Below are positions 58,603 to 64,000 of a DNA stretch of 64,000 nt, piece after piece (positions within the stretch are counted from its first letter, which is position 1; each line of letters starts with the position of its first letter). The DNA comes from JACKAQ01 sp965227145. GTDB lineage: Bacteria; Calditrichota; Calditrichia; RBG-13-44-9; J075. Location: positions 4,278,001 to 4,342,000 of the forward strand of contig OZ245730.1 in the NCBI GenBank assembly GCA_965227145.1. Direction: 5' to 3'. The notes under the pieces are model-generated. The model saw only the letters and a list, made by a program, of their open reading frames with translations. It searched no databases and had not been told where the DNA came from. The translations under genes were made by a program, and so were the position numbers.

Positions 58603-60030
58603 ATGATGCAACAACGCTTTTTTTATCGTTTTCTGATCTGTTTGGCGGTGATTGTTGTGCCGGTTTTTGCCCAAAACCGGTTCATTCCGTTAAACGTTGA
58701 TTACGCCACATTTCACTCGCCCAAAGATAGTGAATTCCTCGAACTGTATATCAGTTTCCCCCAAAAATCGCTGCAATATCATCGGCAGGAAGAAATCTGG
58801 GTCAGCAATTTTAGCATCTCGTTGACTGTCAAGCGTGGCAATGATACGGTTTTCGAACAATCGCAGCCGTTTGTGAACAAGGTGGAAACACTGGATAACA
58901 TCAATCAATTCAGCGAGTTACGCCACATATTTTTTTGCGAATTGCCTGCCGGAAATTATCTCGCCCGCATCAATCTCACGGATGAAAACGCCGGCGTTTC
59001 CGGCGAATATGAGCTATCGCTGACGATCAACCCGAACACTGCTGATGCGCTGTCGATGAGCGATATTCAACTATCCGCCAAAATTTCCAAAGCGGACGGT
59101 CAAACGCCGTTCGATAAAAACGGGCTGCAGGTGGTGCCAAATCCGTCCGGTGTGTATCATGTGTCCATGCCCATCCTCTATTTTTACGCGGAAACGCACG
59201 GATTGACATATGATTCCACAACTGCGGGCACATACACGCTGGAAACATATGTTACAGATACGAACGGTGAGATTATCCGGGAATTTCCTGTGAAAAAGAA
59301 GCAAAAACCCGGGCGAAGCACCATTTTGGTGGGTGGAAATAATGTGGTCACGCTGCCATCCGCCACATATTTTTTGAACCTGAAATTAACCGATGACCAA
59401 ACCGGCAGCACGGTCGAACGCAAAAAACGCTTCACGATGTTCAAGCCAAGTGAGGAAAGTGTTGAGCAAGTCCGGGCGATGACCACAAAATTGATGCAGG
59501 CGTATTACGAAAAATTTTCCGAAGATTTGCTGGATGAGGAATTCAGCAAAGTTCGCTACATCGCCTCAAAAGATGAGATAAACACCTTCAAAGGACTTGC
59601 CGGGATTCCCTCAAAAGCGGAATTTTTGGCGGATTTTTGGCGAACGCGCGATCCCGACCCGACGACATCGCAAAATGAATTTAAAATTGATTATTTCAAG
59701 CAAGTGGATTTTGTGGATCAAAATTTTAAAACCAAATTCAAAAGCGGCTGGAAAACGGATCGCGGACGCGTGGTGCTCACGTACGGCAAACCCGACGAAA
59801 TCGAGCGCAGCCCGATGCAATCCTCCACTCGCCCGTATGAAATCTGGTCGTTTTTGTCGCTGGAAAACGGCTGCATTTTTGTGTTCGCAGATTTGCAGGG
59901 TTTCGGTGATTACGAGCTGCTCCACTCAACCTATCGCAAAGAAGTCTATCAGCCGGATTGGGAACGGCGGGTGAGGCTGATTCGCGATAATAGCACTTTG
60001 GATCTGGTGCCGGATGATTTCCAGCAATAG
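58603..60030 (+). CDS. Secreted GWxTD-domain protein
   Basis: 475 residues with a signal peptide ending VPVFAQ. Beta-rich modules (about 25-280) precede the C-terminal GWxTD domain (about 290-440), whose defining motif is GWKTDRGRVVLTYGKPDEIE, followed by the strand-turn YEIWSFLSLENGCIFVFAD and DYELLHSTYR. The family is typical of Acidobacteriota, Calditrichota and relatives and has no settled function; an envelope role is inferred from the leader. AGGAG stands six bases before the ATG. It lies 74 bp after smc and ends five bases from the convergent HEAT-repeat gene. Confidence 0.9.
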   Translation: MMQQRFFYRFLICLAVIVVPVFAQNRFIPLNVDYATFHSPKDSEFLELYISFPQKSLQYHRQEEIWVSNFSISLTVKRGNDTVFEQSQPFVNKVETLDNINQFSELRHIFFCELPAGNYLARINLTDENAGVSGEYELSLTINPNTADALSMSDIQLSAKISKADGQTPFDKNGLQVVPNPSGVYHVSMPILYFYAETHGLTYDSTTAGTYTLETYVTDTNGEIIREFPVKKKQKPGRSTILVGGNNVVTLPSATYFLNLKLTDDQTGSTVERKKRFTMFKPSEESVEQVRAMTTKLMQAYYEKFSEDLLDEEFSKVRYIASKDEINTFKGLAGIPSKAEFLADFWRTRDPDPTTSQNEFKIDYFKQVDFVDQNFKTKFKSGWKTDRGRVVLTYGKPDEIERSPMQSSTRPYEIWSFLSLENGCIFVFADLQGFGDYELLHSTYRKEVYQPDWERRVRLIRDNSTLDLVPDDFQQ

Positions 60031-60035
60031 ATTTT

Positions 60036-60944
60036 TTAATCTTCGTAGCCGAGGCTTCCGCGCATAAAATCGCCAAAATTGAGACGGGAAAGGCGATCCA
60101 ACCCTTGCTGTGCGGCTTCCTGAACACCTTTATCCGGGTGTTTGCGAAACTGCCGGAAAATTTGCATTAGATTGGGCGACTGGTCAATATTGCCCAACGT
60201 CAGCAGCGCAAACCGGATAATTTCCGGGTCTTCGTGGTTCAGCACTTCCTCAATTGCATCAGAAATTTGTCGCGATTCGGATGAAAATCCGGCGCTGATC
60301 GCTTCTTTCAACACATCCGGCGGGGTTTCCGGACGAATGGTTTCGGCAATTTCCGTTTCCCAAAAATGCGGAAATTTGCCCATCGCCCGCATTGCCGCCA
60401 GCTTTCCCGATGTGCTGTCACCGTCATACAATTCGCTGATTTTCTCGCGGATTTCGCTGATGTAACCCAATTCCGCAAGCGCAGTTACGCTCATTTCCAT
60501 AATCCCCGGATCTTCCTCATAATCGAGAATCCCGAACAGCAAATTTTTAACACGCTGATATTCATCGCGAAGGCTGCCGGACTGATATTCGTCCCATTCT
60601 TCGGCGTAATCCAGTTGGGTATCGGAGCCGGCGTCGTCCTCAAAACCCTGCTCGATGCCTTCGGAAATCACTTCGCCCATCGATTTTATGGATGCTTTTC
60701 GGATGGCGGTAACCGGATCGTATTCCGCAATTTCGGTCATCAAATCCAGAACATTCGGTTCGAAAAGGCAACCGGCTGCCGCCAGACAGGCTGCGCCACG
60801 GATGCGTTCATCTTCGGAAGTGAGCATTTTACGAACGAGATCGACATCCGAAGTTGTGTATTCGCCGCTGTCGCGAATGCGGGAAAGTTCGTTAACGACG
60901 GCTTGCCAGTCGGTTTCGCTGCTGTTTAATTCATCGTAATACAT
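60036..60944 (-). CDS. HEAT-repeat protein
   Basis: 302 residues, acidic, no signal peptide. About six helical pairs of HEAT/PBS-lyase type: RIRGAACLAAAGCLFEP, PVTAIRKASIKSMGEVISEG, GIMEMSVTALAELGYIS, SGKLAAMRAMGKF, DPEIIRFALLTLGNI and GVQEAAQQGLDRLSR. Such proteins are scaffolds; partner unknown. An acidic insert (about 105-125) interrupts the repeats. AGGATAAAAAAT precedes the ATG. It meets the GWxTD gene tail to tail with five bases between stops, and a 30-base palindrome lies just upstream of its start. Confidence 0.85.
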   Translation of the reverse strand: MYYDELNSSETDWQAVVNELSRIRDSGEYTTSDVDLVRKMLTSEDERIRGAACLAAAGCLFEPNVLDLMTEIAEYDPVTAIRKASIKSMGEVISEGIEQGFEDDAGSDTQLDYAEEWDEYQSGSLRDEYQRVKNLLFGILDYEEDPGIMEMSVTALAELGYISEIREKISELYDGDSTSGKLAAMRAMGKFPHFWETEIAETIRPETPPDVLKEAISAGFSSESRQISDAIEEVLNHEDPEIIRFALLTLGNIDQSPNLMQIFRQFRKHPDKGVQEAAQQGLDRLSRLNFGDFMRGSLGYED

Positions 60945-60973
60945 ATTTTTTATCCTGTTATTTTCTCAAAGAT

Positions 60974-61003
60974 AGTAGAGGCAATTCATGAATTGCCTCT
61001 ACT
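60974..61003. repeat. 30-base perfect intergenic palindrome, GTAG(A/G)GGC type
   Basis: Arms AGTAGAGGCAATTCA and TGAATTGCCTCTACT. The outer GTAGAGGC/GCCTCTAC ends match the family at 44296-44360 (GTAGGG...), while the centre differs. It lies between two minus-strand genes (symporter downstream in transcription of neither), with no T-run, so it is not a simple terminator. Confidence 0.7.
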
Positions 61004-61148
61004 GCGCTCTGTTAAAAACAAATAGTTAAAAACGGCAAATGTCGCGTAAAAAAATCCTGGAAAACTGTCCGAACCATTTTATTTAATCATGTTTATCCCA
61101 TGAATCCTGTCAAAATCTTTATTTCCAATATTGTTCAATAATGTACAC

Positions 61149-62654
61149 TCAATTTTCCGGCTGCGCAACGGTTTCGCGATCTCCGCGACCACCCAGCCAA
61201 AACGCGGCGATGCTGCACAACAGCCCAAACAGAATGTAACCCAGCTGGGTTTCCGCAAGCCATTGCGGTTCGATGCCTGCCAAAAATCCGCGTGATTCCA
61301 GAAAATAGCCGATCAGCGTGCCCAAAAATCCTGCCAAAATTGCCAGATTTGTCTGCCGCGCAGTGGTTCCCGGACGAAACGCCGCAACCACCGGAATAAA
61401 AACCGTTGTGGTCAAAATACCGGAGGAAAGATAGAAAATATCCCACAGCGATTCGGTAAACAGCGCATACACCAGCGCCACGAATATCGCCGCGACGGAC
61501 ATCCATCGCGCCAGATTTGCCAGTTTTTTCGCCGGCCATTTTTTGCGGGAAAGGTGCGGCTCCAGCATATCGTACGAAAACGAAAGGGCGACCACGTTTC
61601 CGCAAGTATCCACAGTGGACATCGCCGCGGCAACCAAACCGATGCCGAGCAACACGTTAAGCCAGTCCGGTGTGTAATCGCGCATTAACGCGTTGAAAAT
61701 GAGCGCGCCATCCTGCAAATTTACCGGAATTTCACCGGCAACCGGCGGATACAGCGCCAGCGCAGAAAGCCCGATGAACATCGGCAAAATGCCCACAAAT
61801 ACCAGCGAATTGAACGATGCAACCAAAATACCTTTCCGGGCTTCGGCATTGCTGCGGGCGGCTTGCAGGCGAATCCAGACATCTGTTTCCACCAGCCAGC
61901 CGGGCAAATATGCCAGAAAAGTGAGTGCCACTATGCTGAATCCCGGCGATAACCACCACGGTACACCGGCAACCTGTTTTGGCGATACTGTGGTTTTCGC
62001 TAATAATTCTGCAAAACTCAGTGATTCCAGCGCAGCGCGGACACCGACAAAAGCCATAATTGTGATAAAAAACGCCACCAGGCTAAACTGGATTTTATCT
62101 GTCGAAACCACCGCCGCAAAACCGCCGGTGTAGCTGTAAATGGCAACCACAACAGCAACCAGCAACAACGTTAGCGGAACCGAAATACCCAGAAACGGCG
62201 CAATAGTGATACCTGCGGCATAAATTTCCGCCCCACCCCAAACCGTGAACACAAAAATAAGCGCCGGAGCGAGCATTTGCCGGCTGCGGGTGCCGAATCG
62301 TTTTTCCAGCAATTCCGGTTGCGAAAACGCGTTTAGCCGCCGGAACAGCGGTGCCAGCACATAAAATCCGCCCATCGTTATCAGCCAGGGAATAATGAGC
62401 AGCCAGGCTGCGCCAATGCCGTACCAGTAAAATAACTGAACGCCGTAAACACAGGACCAGCTAATGGACATCATACTGGCAGAGATGGATAATCCGCTGG
62501 ACCAGCCGGAAAGCTGGCGGCTGGCGGACCAATATTGTTGGCTATTCTGCTCTCCTTCGCGCCGTTTGGCTTTTTGCCAAACAAAAATACCGATGCCGAT
62601 CACCAAAAAACTATAAACACAAAATGCAACCCAATATGCAAATGTGAGTGTCAT
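61149..62654 (-). CDS. Sodium:solute symporter family (SSS) transporter
   Basis: 501 residues, about thirteen predicted membrane helices, the LeuT-like fold of the SSS/SLC5 family. Signature areas are SASRQLSGWSSGLSISASMMS (substrate/sodium helix 1, quoted in part as SGWSSGLSISASM), AIYSYTGGFAAVVSTDKIQ (the conserved GG..AV..TD.iQ motif) and GLVAAAMSTVDTCGNVVALS (sodium site Ser/Thr). It imports a solute with Na+; sugar, amino acid or organic acid cannot be distinguished. AGGAAAAAT precedes the ATG. No obvious operon partner. Confidence 0.92.
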   Translation of the reverse strand: MTLTFAYWVAFCVYSFLVIGIGIFVWQKAKRREGEQNSQQYWSASRQLSGWSSGLSISASMMSISWSCVYGVQLFYWYGIGAAWLLIIPWLITMGGFYVLAPLFRRLNAFSQPELLEKRFGTRSRQMLAPALIFVFTVWGGAEIYAAGITIAPFLGISVPLTLLLVAVVVAIYSYTGGFAAVVSTDKIQFSLVAFFITIMAFVGVRAALESLSFAELLAKTTVSPKQVAGVPWWLSPGFSIVALTFLAYLPGWLVETDVWIRLQAARSNAEARKGILVASFNSLVFVGILPMFIGLSALALYPPVAGEIPVNLQDGALIFNALMRDYTPDWLNVLLGIGLVAAAMSTVDTCGNVVALSFSYDMLEPHLSRKKWPAKKLANLARWMSVAAIFVALVYALFTESLWDIFYLSSGILTTTVFIPVVAAFRPGTTARQTNLAILAGFLGTLIGYFLESRGFLAGIEPQWLAETQLGYILFGLLCSIAAFWLGGRGDRETVAQPEN

Positions 62655-62947
62655 ATTTTTCCTGTTAAAGTTCGTTTTTTTATCGACCGATATTACGGAA
62701 ACTCTGCGTTACAGGCAAGCCGTAAGCCATTTACCAACATTTTTCAAAAGCGCTATTTCGTTGTTGTGGCACGCCTCACGTAGACAAAAACTTTTCTTTA
62801 GGATATTTAGCCGTCGAAAAAAAATACACTTCTATGCGTAAAAAATCGATGCCGTCCCACGGAATACCTGATTTGGGACAAAGCAAAACCATCAGAAATT
62901 CAAGTTTAGGCTTTCAACTGCGCAAGATCATGAAGGAAAGGCAATAG

Positions 62948-64000
62948 ATGGAACTGAAAGCGCATTTGCAGGAATTTGGTGCACTCTCGCAATATCTGGC
63001 ACCTGAAAAAAGCGATATTTTCCGCCGCATCAATTTTGAATATTTGTTGCAACTGAACAATCGCAGCGTTGAGGAAATGCAGAAAGTCCTTTGGGAAGGC
63101 ATTTGCACCAATCTCAACAGCCGTCAAAATGGTGTGGAAAACATGGTTCGCAACGGCAAAATGTCGTACGAATCGTTGCAAACAGTGGTTGATCTCAGCT
63201 TTTTTCTCCCAAAAATGAACGCTGCGACCGCTTTGGAAACCATGGCGCCGGTTCAGCTTATTTCCGAACAAATCAAGGATGATCAGGATGTTTCGCTGTC
63301 GCTGTCCAATGTGGCGGTTTCCGAGGAGCTTTATTTGCAGGCACTGTACGATTTGCGCGAAGCGCTTTTCTGCGAAAAAGAGCAGAGCAAATGGCTGCTG
63401 ATCGCCGCATTTAAACAGCTTCACAAAGCTGTTCGGCTGCATCCGGGCAATTATCACGCCCAATTTAATTATGCATATATGTGCAGTTTCTTTTTCCGCA
63501 AATCAGAAAAGGCGGAAGAACATTTTGAATTATGTATCAAACATTCTTTTGAGCAAGATATTGTTATTACTGTATTTGCGCTTCGCCATCTTGCGGAAAC
63601 CCGTCGCGAAATGGAGAAATTTGAAGCTGCCGTGGAAGCGTCAAACGAAGCGTTTATGCTCGATCGCGGCAAAACATTGCAAATCCAGTTTGATCTGGCG
63701 CGATACCTCACCCTCGCTAATCAGCACGAAAAAGCGTTCAAAAATTTAGAAGATTTGCTGGCTGATCACTCCGAATATTATTGGCAAGCGATCGCCGAAC
63801 CGGATTTTTCCCAAAATCAGGAAATTGTTGTGCTGCTCAACGCGCTGTCACGGGCGTATCTCGATGTCGATAATTCCGGTGGAAGTGATGATGATTTTCC
63901 CATCGACGATGCATCGCTGGCAGATTTACTCGACGAAAACGAGCGGATCAACAAAGAGCGCCGCGATGCGGAACAACAACTCGCCGATCTGTTCAAAAAA
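62948..64000 (+). CDS. TPR-like helical-repeat protein, cut by the right edge
   Basis: Open from the ATG at 62948 to the window end, 351 codons so far, no stop seen. AAGGAAAGG (62932-62940) is the ribosome-binding site, and TAG directly precedes the ATG in the same frame, which fixes the N-terminus. No signal peptide. Residues about 1-120 are helical (EMQKVLWEGICTNLNSRQN). Residues about 125-280 contain tetratricopeptide-like pairs (AFKQLHKAVRLHPGNYHAQF, EKFEAAVEASNEAFMLDRGK), then an acidic linker (GGSDDDFPIDDASLADLLDE) and the beginning of a coiled coil. Likely a cytoplasmic adaptor protein; no family assigned. Confidence 0.75.
   Translation, partial: MELKAHLQEFGALSQYLAPEKSDIFRRINFEYLLQLNNRSVEEMQKVLWEGICTNLNSRQNGVENMVRNGKMSYESLQTVVDLSFFLPKMNAATALETMAPVQLISEQIKDDQDVSLSLSNVAVSEELYLQALYDLREALFCEKEQSKWLLIAAFKQLHKAVRLHPGNYHAQFNYAYMCSFFFRKSEKAEEHFELCIKHSFEQDIVITVFALRHLAETRREMEKFEAAVEASNEAFMLDRGKTLQIQFDLARYLTLANQHEKAFKNLEDLLADHSEYYWQAIAEPDFSQNQEIVVLLNALSRAYLDVDNSGGSDDDFPIDDASLADLLDENERINKERRDAEQQLADLFKK

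Noticed and set aside
62834..62947. 37-codon open frame ending in TAG directly before the TPR gene ATG, same frame
   Set aside because: Could be a leader peptide or the pre-mutation N-terminus, but it has no ribosome-binding site or hydrophobic leader, while the downstream ATG has a strong one.

Overview
The window looks like a chromosome segment of a Gram-negative bacterium of the FCB (Fibrobacterota-Chlorobiota-Bacteroidota) side of the tree. Calditrichota-like or Ignavibacteria-like lineages are my best guess, but no marker in the window settles the phylum. The evidence is a GWxTD-domain protein, a beta-propeller hybrid histidine kinase of the Reg_prop/Y_Y_Y type, an Mrp ATPase without the CxxC motif, TonB-type transducers, a TamA/TamB pair and outer-membrane efflux parts. 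Coding density is high, base composition is intermediate, and there are no rRNA genes, CRISPR arrays or transposases.

Layout. 1-4.6 kb: the 3' part of a transglutaminase-like protein with a lost catalytic triad, an MFS transporter and a membrane-anchored SGNH/TPR protein. 4.7-8.7 kb: a sulfate activation and uptake group (cysC, sat, a DASS/SLC13-type permease with RCK_C domains) with palindromic repeats and a terminator between genes. 8.9-12.8 kb: a secreted alginate-lyase-like protein that stops at the threshold of a putative Fn3 domain, then a 7TM-DISM hybrid histidine kinase. 12.9-19.2 kb: a complete RND efflux operon (tetR, tolC, membrane fusion protein, RND pump) with a candidate TetR operator. 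19.4-21.1 kb: a glycosyltransferase, then tRNA-Asp whose 3' half and terminator are duplicated around a small GIY-YIG nuclease gene.

21.2-37.2 kb is a signalling region with seven two-component proteins: two sigma54 activators, a pseudokinase-like PAS protein, a propeller hybrid kinase, a REC-PAS-kinase, a REC-PAS-kinase-REC hybrid and a CheY-like receiver. A lysine-rich unknown protein and an Mrp ATPase lie in the middle. One intergenic stretch holds a sigma54-type promoter plus an upstream TGTAACA dyad, which suggests a sigma54 activator, kinase and receiver cascade encoded in one place.

38.0-44.3 kb: a low-complexity secreted protein, two TonB-domain proteins, PriA and a secreted unknown. 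44.4-52.0 kb: a HAD nucleotidase-like protein, an enoyl-ACP-reductase-like SDR, TamA and TamB, with a cloverleaf-shaped intergenic repeat. 52.4-64.0 kb: a glycosidase-like protein fused to membrane helices, SMC, a GWxTD protein, a HEAT-repeat protein, a sodium:solute symporter and a TPR protein cut by the right edge.

The most unusual points are the tRNA-Asp/GIY-YIG unit, the sigma54 promoter and upstream-dyad circuit, the cloverleaf repeat, and a recurring theme of enzyme folds without their catalytic residues.
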